This document shows positions 44,741 to 57,049 of a stretch of DNA of 64,000 nucleotides, piece after piece. Source of the stretch: Hemerocallis citrina (taxonomy: Eukaryota > Streptophyta > Magnoliopsida > Asparagales > Asphodelaceae); the NCBI GenBank assembly GCA_017893485.1, contig JACEHZ010000597.1:372001-436000 (forward strand), read 5' to 3'. How positions within the stretch are numbered: the first letter of the stretch is position 1; each line of letters opens with the position of its first letter. The position numbers and the translations under genes are program-made. A model generated the notes under the pieces. It was not told the origin of the DNA. It saw only the letters and a program-made list of their open reading frames with translations, and made no database searches.

Positions 44741-47700
44741 CAGTCTCGGTTGGGAAGGGGCATAGAGTATTAGATTTTAAAGATTTAGCGTTTATGTCGT
44801 ATATCTTTTGGAACGTGAGAGGGATACGGTCTAAGGTGAAATGTAGACTGGTGAACGACACGATCGCTAGGTTTAAACCATCGTGTTGTGCGCTCCAAGA
44901 AACTAGGATTGTCGATCCACTTTCTAAAGAGTTGGAGGGTCTTAGAGCACTGAAAAACTATCACTGGAGGTTCAAAACTTCCAGGGGAATGTCGGGAGGG
45001 ATTGCTATAGGTGTAGACTCGAACGTGTTTCAGATTGTGGACGAGTATGTGGGCAACTTCGCAGTGTCAATTAGAGTTGTTAGGAGATCGGACGGCTGGG
45101 AGCATATGATCACGTCGGTGTATGGACCCTATACCGCTAACCATAGAGAGAGTTTTTGGAATGAGTTAAAATTAATTCGATTTAGATGGGAGGGGCCGTG
45201 GGTGATTGGGGTGACTTTAACATCACTAGATTCCAACATGAACATAGAGGGAGGGGGGCGAGTGAAGGGGATAGACGTGATTTCAATTACACCGTCAATG
45301 TGCTTGAGCTGATTGAAATTTGGGTGTCTGAGAGGAGGTTCACTTGGTCTAACATGCAAAGTAACCCTACTCTAGCTAAGCTAGACAGAATCTTTGTTTC
45401 GGCTGATTGGGAAGGTCGCTTCCCTTTGGCTAAAGCTAAATCCATTCCAAGATTTACGTCTGATCATACACCTCTGCTGCTCGATACGAGAGTCACTACT
45501 CAACCAAGACATAGGCAGTTTAGATTTGAAAAAGCCTGGACCCTGAACAATAACGTTAAGAAGATTATTGAGGAGTCGTGGGGAGAGGACATAATTCACA
45601 CAGATGCGGTCTCGACTTGGAATATCAAGATGGGAAGGCTACGTAAGCGCCTGAAGATTTGGGCAAAAGAGGAACTAGGAGAAACTCATACAAAGGAGTG
45701 GTTAGGGAATAGAGTTCAGGAACTGGAAGTCATAGAGGAGTAAAGGTGTTTATTAAGGGGGGAAGCAGAAGAACTGGCTGCTAGTAGGGCAGAGTTACAC
45801 TCCATTGGGGAATTTGAGGAATGCTACTGGAGACAAAGATCAAGGGTGCAATGGCTCAGAGAGGGAGACGCCAACATAGCGTTCTTCCACAAGGTGGCAA
45901 ATGCTAGAAACCGACAAAATAACATAGTCGGCCTCCTCGTAGAGGGGACGTGGACGGAAGATGAGACAATTATAAGACAACAGATTGATCGGAGTTTCAG
46001 AGAGTTGTTGGGGGAAGAAAACGCTGGTAAGATGTAAACTTAAACCAGACGTATGGGAGGAGTCGAGAATTGATGGAAGTGGGGATATCGAAGAACCCTT
46101 CTCAGAGGAGGAGATACTCAAGGCAATTAAAAGACTGGGTCAGGACAAGGCGCCTGGCCCGGATGGATTTCCGATCTTGTTCTATAACCTTGACTGGGAC
46201 ATCATCAAGAAAGATCTACTTCGCATTTGTCAAGAACTAGATCTAGGAGTCGCGAGGGTCGATAGGTTAAATTATGCCAATGTCATTCTAATCCCAAAAA
46301 AGGCGGAAGCACTAAGACTGTCCGATCTCAGACCAATTAGTCTGTTGAACGGATCATTCAAGATCATCACAAAAGTTTTGGTGAATAGATTGGCCCCAAA
46401 CTTAAAAGATATAGTTGATGAAACACAGAGTGGATTTATCAAAAGGCAGGATATTATGGATAGTATTACTTCAGCACACGAAATGGTTTTTAGAGGAGAC
46501 AAGGACAAAGTAGACAGTTTTCTGCTCAAACTAGACTTCGAGAAGGCTTACGACACGGTAGAATGAGACTGTATTGATGAAGCACTGGAACTTAAAGGAT
46601 TCTGGACAAAATGGAGGAGGTTGATGAAAATGTGTGTCAGAGATGGTAAATCGTTTATTCACATCAATGGAGTGGCTGGTAGAGAAATTAGATGCAAAAG
46701 AGGATTGAGACAGAGAGATCCGCTGTCACCACTTCTATTCACTATTATTGCGGATGAATTAACGAAATTAATGAGGAGAGGAAGGGAGGCGGACCTCATT
46801 AAAGGAATTGAGGTAAAAGGAATTCTAGTGCCGATGTCGATTTTACAATATGCGGATGATACGCTAATGTTTGGAATGGCAAAGAGGGAAGAGGTGTGGG
46901 CAATTAGAATATTATTGAGACGCTTTGACTTCTGGTCCGGATTAACAGTCAATCTCAACAAGAGTTGTGTGATACAACTCGGTGCAAATAGCTCCAATTC
47001 GATTAAGATGGCCGCAGAAGGGATGGGTTGTGTAGAGGGTAAATTCCCACTCACTTATTTGGGGACACCGATTAGACCAGGGAAGATGTGTAAGGAGGAC
47101 TGGGGGCCCTGATTGAGAAAATAGAGAAAAAACTGGCGGGATGGAAAGGAAAGTTGTTGTCGTTGGGAGGAAGAATCACGCTAATTAACTCAGTGCTGAG
47201 CAGCTTACCGACTTATTTGATGTCGATTTATGAGATTCCCAATTGGGTGATTGAGCGTATCGATAAGTGCAGAAGACGATTTCTGTGGAAGGGCTCAAGG
47301 GAGGATGGCAAGGGGTTTCACCTCATGAGTTGGGGGAAAGTATGTAAAAAGAAGGAGTTTGGAGGGCTGGGCGTGGTCAATCTCCGAGATATAAATAAAG
47401 CATTATTAGCCAAATGGTGGTGGAAGATGCAACATTGAAAAAATCCATGGTGGTTTAACTCGTTCAAAATGTACCGCCACCGAAAGAAAGTGAGATATGG
47501 AGGAAGAAGCAAGCACGAAAAAGTTTTGTTTATGTGGAAAGGGATAGCAAAGGTGGGGGAGATGTTCCATGCAAATATGAAATGCAAAGTGGGCAACGGA
47601 AGAGATACGAGATTCTGGAAGGACAAATGGTGTGGGGGAGAATACCCTTCAGGCTTTGTTCCCGCTACTGGCGGAGAAATCAGCGAATGTGGATGCTCTT

Positions 47701-48404
47701 GTGGCAGACGTTGGGAGAAAGGAAATTCGCAGACTGGGGACAGAGGAAGGTTTATCATTGGAGACTCAGAGCCAGATTCGGAGTCTTCAAAGATTGGTAG
47801 AGGAAAACTGGGACCCTGGATGTACAAGTGACGACGTAAGAGAGTGGAAGTCAGGAACAGCTACCTCATTCTCAGTCAGAGCAATGTATGAATTCCTTAA
47901 TGATGGAAGGGTCAGAAACACTGCAGCGGATATTATCTGGAAAACGAACTGCCCACTTAAAGTCAAGGCGTTCCTTTGGTTGGTGTTGAATAACATGATT
48001 CTATCCAAAACTAACATTAGGAGACGTAACATTCCTATTGATGTAACTTGTCAACGATGTAACCTAGGGGAGGAGGACGTTGATCATATTTTCATTTCCT
48101 GTCCTAAGGCGAGACTTACCTGGGAAACGTTGAGTCTGGGTTTTGACACGGTAGAGGTGCCCAGTTGCATAGAGGACCTACGGGGTAGTTGGAGAGATAA
48201 GTATATTCATAGAGATTTCAGGCTTGGGTGGGATAGTACAGTGGCGGCTAGTCTTTGGGCTTTGTGGCTAGATAGAAATAACTCGTACTTTCGTAGCATA
48301 AACTGTACTTGCCGTGTATTATTGCATAAAATTGGGTGTCTAATAAATGATTGGACAAGTACGACAGGAGTATGGAAGAAGCTGCGCATGGATAATGCGG
48401 GGTA
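44731..48404 (+). pseudogene. LINE ORF2 (endonuclease-RT-zf-RVT), multiply broken
   Basis: Domains in order: APE endonuclease (FWNVRGIRSKVK, CALQETRI, VYGPYTANHRESFWNELK, GDFNITRF, SDHTPLL), RT (DKAPGPDGFPI, LRPISLLNGSFKIITKVL, LKLDFEKAYDTVE, RGLRQRDPLSPLLF, catalytic LQYADDTLMF), thumb (YLGTPI, WKGKLLSLGGRITLINSVLS) and zf-RVT (IIWKTNCPLKVKAFLW, CQRCNLGEEDVDHIFISC). Visible lesions: frameshift near 45200, TAA at 45741, frameshift near 46030, TGA at 46564 (Trp expected), frameshift near 47105, TGA at 47436 and frameshift near 47640. The catalytic residues survive but no active enzyme can be made. The start overlaps ORF1. Confidence 0.9.
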
Positions 48405-48862
48405 GCTGTACGAGGATTGTACCGCCGGCCACGTCAAAGTAGTGGATCGGGCGGTTGTGGAGTCAGGAGATGGCTTGCTGTTGGTAGTTCTACAAGGGAT
48501 GTATGGTTGTCCGTTCCTCTTGAATGGTCATTTAGGGCTTGGTTCTTTGTATTTTGGGAGGTATTTTGGTGTCTTGTGATGTAATTGTTAGACTGAGCTT
48601 CTAGGTGTAGGTTGTATTATGTTAAGCTTGTACTTCGTTAATGCTTCATTAATGAATTCGGTGACGTGCGTCACTTTTATCTCAAAAAAAAGTAGTGAAG
48701 ACATTTTCTAGATTGTTAAATTTTAAGTAAACTTAAAATTTTATAGAATATGCATGGCTCTTGGTAAGATAATTTTTAAAAAAAAGAAATCGCATCTACT
48801 TTTAGTCTCATAATGAAGACATTTTTTAAGATCATCTTTTGACAAAGTAAACCTATCTACGA

Positions 48863-48874
48863 GTATATATATAT
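48863..48874 (+). promoter_or_regulatory. TATA box of receptor-kinase copy A
   Basis: TATATATATATC about 75 bp upstream of the ATG at 48944. The same box lies at 52792-52803 before copy B. Flanking sequence is conserved between the copies. Confidence 0.6.
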
Positions 48875-48943
48875 CCCAAAGTTTGCTAGGATTTCCAAGT
48901 AGAGAAAAAACAAAAATTGTTCCTAGCTAGCTAGCAGAGAAGC

Positions 48944-51900
48944 ATGAAGAACAATTGTCAATCGGAGAATGTAGTATTCTTCTTGCTACTTGTCACATTT
49001 TCATTCCCTTCCCCAACTTCCTCCACCACAACTTCCTCCAAAATCTTTGGAAATGAGACAGATATGCTCTCACTTTTTGAATTCAAGAGTCAATTAACGG
49101 AGGAATCCTCGACAGCTCTGAGTTCATGGAATCGAACCAACCACTACTGCAACTGGATTGGAGTCTCATGCAGTAGCAATTCAAAGTACCACCCTCCAAG
49201 AGTCATCAGCTTAGAGCTCAACTTCTTAAGCCATGCTGGCTCCATTTCACCTTCTCTAACCAACCTCACATTCCTTACCAATCTAAATCTATCAAATAAT
49301 AGTTTATCTGGCACGATACCACCCGAATTTGGTATCATGCAAAAGTTGCAGGCCATCGACCTGAGTTTCAATTCATTGCAAGGGGAAATTCCTATAAAAT
49401 TAACCAATTGCTCAGACTTGATTTTGCTTGTCTTGGATGGCAATAATCTGTCAGGAAGAATCCCAGAGGAGATTGACTCACTCTCAGAGCTCATGGCCCT
49501 AAATCTTGCCAATAATAGCCTCACTGGAGGCATTCCAACTTCAGTAGGCAACCTCTCATCTTTGATAAAATTTAATGTTGCAAGCAACCATCTAGAGGGA
49601 AGCATCCCATATGAAATTGGCAATCTTCAGAGGCTACAAAGCTTTAAAGTTTCCGTTAATAATCTATCTGGTATGGTCCCTTCCTCCTTGTTCAATCTAT
49701 CATCATTGTCCACTTGTTCAGTGACTGAAAATTAACTAGAGGGAAGCCTCCCGCCAACTCTCGGCTTAACTCTTCCAAATCTCAAACATATGTTGTTTGG
49801 TCTTAATCAATTTGAAGGCCCAATTCCACATTCTCTTCCAAATGCCACAGAACTCGTTAGCATTGGAATAGGTCATAACAAAATGAGTGGAACATTGCCT
49901 CCCAATCTGGGGATGTTGGGTGGTTCTCTTTCCTATTTAAATCTAGAATCCAACCAACTCACAACAAGGAGTCTGAACAATATGGAGTTTCTCCTAACTT
50001 CTCTAGGCCACTGCACCGGTTTGAAAAAGCTGAGCTTAGCCAATAACAACATCAATGGTGAGTTACCGAACTCAATAGGCAACCTCTCTACATATCTTCA
50101 GCAGCTAAGATTAGGTGGTAACCACATAGTTGAGCACATTCCATCAGAAATTGGAAACCTAGTTAATCTAACTATCCTTAGACTGGGTCAAACCCATCTT
50201 ACTGGAGCTATACCAGATAGTATTGGAAAGCTCAAGGGTTTGCACTATTTAGAGTTATCTGATAGCGGGCTAGTAGGAAGCATTCCTTCATCTTTAGCTA
50301 ACCTCACCCACTTAATATACCTCTATTTAGGTAGAAATAATTTGGATGGTCGCATACCTCCAAGCCTAGGCAATCTTCAACAGTTAGAAGAATTGCACCT
50401 TGATAACAATCGATTCAGTGGTACAATACCTAAAGATATTTTTAACCTTTAATCCCTCAGAAAAAATAGATTATCATATAACTCTCTTGTTGGTCACATT
50501 CCTTTTGAAGTTAGTAACTTGAAATCTCTAGAATGGTTATTCATTGTTGGAAACAAGTTAACCAATGTAATTCTGAGTGAGCTGGGGGAGTGCCAACTTT
50601 TAGAAATTTTGGGCTTGGACCAAAATCTTCTCAATGGGAGCATCACATCAACTTTTAGCAATCTGAAAGAATTGGAATATTTAGACCTTTCTCAGAATAA
50701 CTTGTCAGGACTCGTTCCACAGTTCCTAGAGAGCTTGAGCCATACCTACGTGAATTTATCTTTCAATCATTTTGAAGGAGGAGTTCCTATTAAGGGTATC
50801 TTCCAAAATGCATCTTCAATTTTGCTCCAAGGAAATTATGGCCTTTGTGGAGGAATTCGAGATTTTAACTTGCCTCTGTGTCCCACAAAATCAACCGAAA
50901 GAAGAGGCTGAATATCTCTGCTGCTCAAAGTGGTGATTATAACTGCATGCATTCTCTTCAGTTTGTTTATTTCTTCTCTTTTTGTTGATTGGAAAATAAA
51001 GTCAAGACAAGCAAATCCCTCTTTACCTTCCTCACAGGATCAATACCTCAGATCTTCTTACATCGAACTGGCAAAAGCAACTAACGGGTTCTCTCAAGCA
51101 AATCTAATAGGAACAGGAAGCTATGGCTTTGAGTACAAAGGGACTATGGATGATGTTAATACAATAATAGCAGTCAATGTGTTCAATCTAGAGGAGCATG
51201 GAGCTTCCAAGAGTTTCGAAGATGAATATGAGGCTTTGAGACACATACGACATCGCAATCTCATCAAGATCCTAACCTCTTGCTCGTCAATTGATTCACA
51301 AGGCAATGATTTCAAGGCTCTAGTGTTTGAATTCATGCCTAACGGAAATCTAGAGAAATGGTTGCTTGCAGAAGAAAATGTTGGTTTGATTCAGAGGTTA
51401 AACATAGCCATTGATGTTGCTGATGCATTAGAATATATCCATCATGACTGCCAACCACCAATCGTTCATTGTGATCTAAAGCCTAGCAACATTCTTCTCG
51501 ACAATGACATGGTTGCTCATGTGGGTGACTTTGGACTCGCAAGGTCCATGCAAGATTCTAGCTATTCAGTTGGGATAAGGGGAACCACTGGGTATGTTGC
51601 ACCAGGTATATTCCCATATAAATTGTTCAATCTTTTAAGATCTTATACACAAAAATAACCTATAACCATATGAACTAATTATAGATGTTTGAATTGCAGA
51701 ATATGGCAGAGGGGGAAAGGTGTCTACTTCTGGGGATGTATATAGCTATGGAATTCTTTTGCTAGAGATGTTTACTGGAAGGCGACCTGTAGATCATATG
51801 TTCACAGACGGCTATAACCTACACGAGTATGTCGTAATGGCATATCCTAATAGAATTATGGACATTATAGATCCATTGTTGTTACTACAAAATGATGGTG

Positions 51901-52104
51901 AAGATTCTAATCATCAGGGAGAAATTGGTTTGAGTTCAAGAAAAGGAATTCAAGAATGTCTAGCATTTGTTGTATCGGTCGAGATTTCGTGTTCGAAGGA
52001 ATCGCCAAGAGAACGTACAAACATGAGCTGCTGCAATCGAATTGCATGCGATAAGGGACACATTCATACGACATGGAGTTTAATGGAAGGTAATGCAGTT
52101 ATTT
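48944..52104 (+). pseudogene. LRR receptor kinase (subfamily XII-like), copy A
   Basis: Signal peptide (VVFFLLLVTFSFPSP), LRRNT (LSSWNRTNHYCNWIGVSC), about 20 plant-type LRRs (LxxLxLxxNxLxGxIP), a membrane helix (VVIITACILFSLFISSLFV, about 50925-50982) and a kinase. It is a non-RD kinase (HCDLKPSN, DFGLARS), as in FLS2, EFR and Xa21. Exon 1 ends CCAG/GTATATT at 51605; a 94-bp intron ends TTGCAG at 51699; exon 2 reads EYGRGGKVSTSGDVYSYG. In-frame stops lie at 49733 (TAA), 50450 (TAA) and 50909 (TGA). A 2-bp loss near 52024 shifts the C-terminus relative to copy C. The ATP-binding Lys (AVK in copy B) is Asn (AVNVFNL, 51176), and the glycine loop reads GSYGFEYKG. It is probably dead. Confidence 0.88.
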
Positions 52105-52427
52105 CTTCCCGTCTCACTAATAATAAGCGATTAGCTAGATCTGTTTACACTTTTAAGTTTTGATCTTTTATTATGCAAATTTATGTAGTTATATTTATTT
52201 AAAATTTATCTATTTATGTCATTAGCTGTTCTTACATTAGTTTGTTTGTGTAAACATATATAGGTTTTCTTTCACATATGGTGAATGTAGACGATTGGCT
52301 AAAATGCAAGGAGAAAAAGAAAGAAAAAAAAAACTACCTTGAAATTTTTGCAAAATTTAAAAAAATACCCTCAACTTGCTTTTAGCAAAAAAACCAATCT
52401 ACAATTTCTCTGGGCTCGCATCAGAAC
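52105..52427 (+). other. 3' flank of copy A
   Basis: AT-rich 3' untranslated-like sequence, homologous to 56336-56640 after copy C (TAGCAAAAAACYAATCTACA). It marks the end of the duplication unit; the next unit starts at about 52428. Confidence 0.6.
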
Positions 52428-52849
52428 TATTGCTCCCCATTATCTTTTCAATTGAACTAGAAACAGTGGTGGATAGCAAAACTCTTGTCTTCCTGAATTG
52501 TTCAACGCCAAAGACCTTGACTATTGACTGCATCATCTGTGACTATCATAACCCAGGGCATGAATTCTTCCACAAAGACCTTGACTCCAGTATTAGTCAA
52601 CCATCCTCCCAAAAGCAAAGCTTAATAGTGAAGACATTTTCTAAATTGTTAAATTTTAAGTAAACTTAAAATTTTACAGAATATGCCCCTTGGTAAGATA
52701 ATTTTAAAAAAAAGAAATCGCATCTAGTTTTATTCTAATAATGAAGACATTTTTTAAGACCATCTTTTGACAAAGTAAACCAATCTACGAGTATATATAT
52801 ATCCCAAAGTTTGCTAGGATTTCCAAGTACAGCTAGCTAGTAGAGAAGC

Positions 52850-54566
52850 ATGAAGAACGATTGTCAATCGGAGATTGTAGTATTCTTCTTGCTACTTGTC
52901 ACATTTTCATTCCCTTCCCCAACTTCCTCCACCACAACTTCCTCCAAAATCTTTGGAAATGAGACTGATATGCTCTCACTTCTTGAATTCAAGAGTCAAT
53001 TATCTGAGGAATCCTCGACAACTCTGAGTTCATGGAATCGAACCAACCATTACTGCAACTGGAATGGAGTCTCATGCAGTAGCAATCCAAAGTTATACCA
53101 CCCTCCAAGAGTCATCAGCTTAGAGCTCAACTTCTTAAGCCTTGCTGGCTCCATTTCACCTTCTTTAGCCAACCTCACATTCCTCACCAATCTCAATCTA
53201 TCAAAGAATGGTTTATCTAGCACGATACCACCCGAATTTGGTATCATGCAAAAGTTACAGGCCATCGACCTGAGTTTCAATTCATTGCATGGGAAAATTC
53301 CTATAAAATTAACCAATTGCTCAGACTTGATGTTGTTTGTCTTGGATGGCAATAATCTATCAGGAAGAATCCCAGAGGAGATTGGCTCACTCTCAGAGCT
53401 CATTCACCTAAATCTTGCCAATAATAGCCTCACTGGAGGCATTCCAACTTCACTGGGCAACCTCTCATATTTGAGGTAACTTGAGATCTCTAGAATGGTT
53501 ATTCCTTGCTGGAAACAAGTTAACCAATTTAATTCCGAGTGAGCTGGGGGAGTGCCAACTTTTAGAAATTTTGGGTTTGGGCCAAAATCTTCTTAATGGG
53601 AGCATCGCATCAACTTTTAGCAATCTGAAGGAATTGGAATATTTAGACCTTTCTTAGAATAACTTGTCAGGACTCATTCCACAGTTCCTAGGGAGCTTGA
53701 GCCTTATCTACGCAAATTTATCTTTTAATCATTTTGAAGGAGAGGTTCCTATTAAGGGTATCTTCCAAAATGCATCTTCAATATCGCTCCAAGGAAATTA
53801 TGGCCTTTGTGGAGGAATTCGAGATTTTAACTTGCTTCCATGTCCCACAAAATCAACCGAAAGAAGAGGAATATCTCTGCTGCTCAAAGTGGTGATTATA
53901 ACTGCAAGCATTCTCTTCAGTTTGTTTACTTCTTATCTTTTTATTTATTGGGGAAGAAAGTCAAGACAAGCAAATCCCTCTTTACCTTCCTCAAAGGATC
54001 GATACCTCAAAGCTTCTTACATCGAACTGGCAAAAGCAACTAACGGGTTCTCTCAAGCAAATCTGATAGGAACAGGAAGATATGGCTCTGTGTACAAAGT
54101 GACTATGGATGACAGTAATACAATAATAGCAGTGAAGGTGTTCAATCTAGAGGAGCAGGGAGCTTCCAAGAGTTTCATAGATGAATATGAGGCTTTGAGA
54201 CATATTCGACATCGCAATCTCATCAAGATCCTAACATCTTGCTCGTCAATTGATTCACAAGGCAATGATTTCAAGGCTCTAATGTTTGAATTCATGCCTA
54301 ACGGAAATCTAGAGGAATGGTTGCATGCCGAAGAAAATGTTGGTTTGATTCAGAGGTTAAACATAGCCATTGATGTTGCTGATGCACTAGATTATATGCA
54401 TCATGACTGCCAACCACCAATCGTTCATTGTGATCTAAAGCCTAGCAACATTCTTCTCGACAATGACATGGTTGCTCATGTGGGTGACTTTGGACTCGCA
54501 AGGTCCTTGCAAGATTCTAGCTATTCAGTTGGGATAAAGGGAACCACTGGGTATACCTCTATTTAG
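52850..54566 (+). pseudogene. LRR receptor kinase, copy B, internally deleted and truncated
   Basis: The N-terminus (signal peptide, LRRNT, about six LRRs) matches copy A to about 53475. Then some 950 bp equivalent to 49560-50515 of copy A are missing and the sequence resumes at SLEWLFLAGNKL. A frameshift at the deletion point and TAG at 53654 (CAG in copy A) follow. The rest runs open: last LRR, membrane helix (VVIITASILFSLFTSYLFIY) and kinase to DFGLARS and GTTGY. Here the ATP-binding Lys is intact (IIAVKVFNL) and the glycine loop is GRYGSVYK, which shows the ancestral state. At 54552 the frame runs into LRR sequence of copy C and stops at 54564. The activation-segment end and C-lobe are lost. 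Confidence 0.88.
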
Positions 54567-56321
54567 GTAGAAATAATTTGGATGGTCGCATACCTCCAAG
54601 CCTAGGCAATCTTCAACAGTTAGAAGAATTGCACCTTGATAACAATCGATTCAGTGGTACAATACCTAAAGATATTTTTAACCTTTAATCCCTCAGAAAA
54701 AATAGATTATCATATAACTCTCTTGTTGGTCACATTCCTTTTGAAGTTAGTAACTTGAAATCTCTAGAATGGTTATTCATTGTTGGAAACAAGTTAACCA
54801 ATGTAATTCTGAGTGAGCTGGGGGAGTGCCAACTTTTAGAAATTTTGGGCTTGGACCAAAATCTTCTCAATGGGAGCATCACATCAACTTTTAGCAATCT
54901 GAAAGAATTGGAATATTTAGACCTTTCTCAGAATAACTTGTCAGGACTCGTTCCACAGTTCCTAGAGAGCTTGAGCCATACCTACGTGAATTTATCTTTC
55001 AATCATTTTGAAGGAGGAGTTCCTATTAAGGGTATCTTCCAAAATGCATCTTCAATTTTGCTCCAAGGAAATTATGGCCTTTGTGGAGGAATTCGAGATT
55101 TTAACTTGCCTCTGTGTCCCACAAAATCAACCGAAAGAAGAGGCTGAATATCTCTGCTGCTCAAAGTGGTGATTATAACTGCATGCATTCTCTTCAGTTT
55201 GTTTATTTCTTCTCTTTTTGTTGATTGGAAAATAAAGTCAAGACAAGCAAATCCCTCTTTACCTTCCTCACAGGATCAGTACCTCAGATCTTCTTACATC
55301 GAACTGGCAAAAGCAACTAACGGGTTCTCTCAAGCAAATCTAATAGGAACAGGAAGCTATGGCTTTGAGTACAAAGGGACTATGGATGATGTTAATACAA
55401 TAATAGCAGTCAATGTGTTCAATCTAGAGGAGCATGGAGCTTCCAAGAGTTTCGAAGATGAATATGAGGCTTTGAGACACATACGACATCGCAATCTCAT
55501 CAAGATCCTAACCTCTTGCTCGTCAATTGATTCACAAGGCAATGATTTCAAGGCTCTAGTGTTTGAATTCATGCCTAACGGAAATCTAGAGAAATGGTTG
55601 CTTGCAGAAGAAAATGTTGGTTTGATTCAGAGGTTAAACATAGCCATTGATGTTGCTGATGCATTAGAATATATCCATCATGACTGCCAACCACCAATCG
55701 TTCATTGTGATCTAAAGCCTAGCAACATTCTTCTCGACAATGACATGGTTGCTCATGTGGGTGACTTTGGACTCGCAAGGTCCATGCAAGATTCTAGCTA
55801 TTCAGTTGGGATAAGGGGAACCACTGGGTATGTTGCACCAGGTATATTCCCATATAAATTGTTCAATCTTTTAAGATCTTATACACAAAAATAACCTATA
55901 ACCATATGAACGAATTATAGATGTTTGAATTGCAGAATATGGCAAAGGGGGAAAGGTGTGTACTTCTGGGGATGTATATAGCTATGGAATCCTTTTGCTA
56001 GAGATGTTTACTGGAAGGCGACCTGTAGATCATATGTTCAAAGACGACTATAACCTACACGAGTATGTCGTACTGGCATATCCTAATAGAATTATGGACA
56101 TTATAGATCCATTGTTGTTACTACAAAATAATGGTGAAGATCCTAATCATCAGGGAGAAATTGGTTGGAGTTCAAGAAGAGGAATTCAAGAATGTATAAC
56201 ATCTATTGTATCAGTCGGGATTTTGTGTTCGAAGGAATCACCAAGAGAACGTACGAACATGAGAGCTGTTGCAATCGAGTTGCATGCGATAAGGGACACA
56301 TTCATAAGACATGGAGTTTAA
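54552..56321 (+). pseudogene. LRR receptor kinase, copy C, lacking the N-terminus
   Basis: Starts mid-LRR (equivalent to 50316 of copy A, constant offset 4236 bp) directly after the copy B kinase. It shares the copy A stops (54686, 55145) and the Lys-to-Asn change (55412), and is almost identical to A up to the intron. Exon 1 ends at 55841, the intron is 55842-55935, and exon 2 runs to TAA at 56319. Exon 2 is intact and ends RTNMRAVAIELHAIRDTFIR, unlike the shifted end of copy A. There is no promoter, signal peptide or N-terminal LRR, so it cannot make a receptor. Confidence 0.88.
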
Positions 56322-56640
56322 TGGAAGGTGATGCAATTATTTCTTCCAATCTCACTAATAACAAGCAATTAGCTAGATCTGTTTACACTCTTAATTATCT
56401 TTATTATTCAAATTTATGTAGTTATATTTATTTAAACTTTATCTATTTATGTCATTAGCGGCTTTTACATTAGTTTGTTTTTGTATACATATATAGGTTT
56501 TCTATCACATATAGTGGATGTAGACGATACGCTAAAATGCAAAAAAACTAACTTGAAATGTTAGCAAACTTTTTTTAAAAAATACCCCCAACTTGTTATT
56601 AGCAAAAAACTAATCTACAATTTTCCTGGGCTCTCATCAG

Positions 56641-56949
56641 AGGTAGTTAGGGCCAAGGTGAGGGCGAAATTTGACCTTATTCAAGATGAGGATGCTGGAC
56701 AACAGACACTCAACAGGGACCGAGGATGAGCTGGAGAACACCGCCCAAGATGGGAGAGAGTGATTGACTATTTTGTGGCTTTCTTGTGCAACATCCTTTT
56801 GAAGTGTAAAGAGTGCTTGTATTTGCTTTTGCTATGTATATTGTTGTTTTCGTTATTTTTTAGCTCTTTTGTTGTACCCGAAATGTTTCGTTAAACTCTT
56901 ATTAATGGAATCCCGGGAGGTTTTAGCCTCACGAAATTTCTCAAAAAAA
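56641..56949 (+). mobile_element. 5'-truncated LINE 3' end
   Basis: A short segment without a frame that ends GGTTTTAGCCTCACGAAATTTCTC followed by A8 (56942-56949), the build of a plant LINE 3' end (compare 48660-48691). It sits at the end of the copy C flank. Target duplication not clear. Confidence 0.5.
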
Positions 56950-57049
56950 ATTATGCATAAACTTATTTGCCTCGTCTATATGTTCCAAAATTGCTTGGGC
57001 CATAAATTTGCCTAGTCTACATGCTAAGTGGTGTATCTTAAAGAAACAA

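Larger units (their letters stand above)
42325..48692 (+). mobile_element. LINE (L1-type), 6.4 kb, with TAGTGAAGAC duplication
   Basis: Plant L1-type non-LTR element with ORF1 (42484-44740), ORF2 (44731-48404) and a 3' end with an A8 tail (48684-48691). The 10-bp target duplication TAGTGAAGAC lies at 42315-42324 and 48693-48702. The same sequence occurs once, uninterrupted, upstream of copy B (about 52627-52636), which is the empty site. The element is nearly full length but its reading frames are broken. It separates the upstream region of copy A into two parts. Confidence 0.92.

Noticed and set aside
53664..54566. Independent receptor-like cytoplasmic kinase gene
   Set aside because: It begins inside an LRR after a stop, continues copy B in the same order and breaks off before the C-lobe.
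56640..56949. Full LINE with target duplication
   Set aside because: Only a 3' end with an A tail is visible; no ORF2 sequence and no clear duplication.
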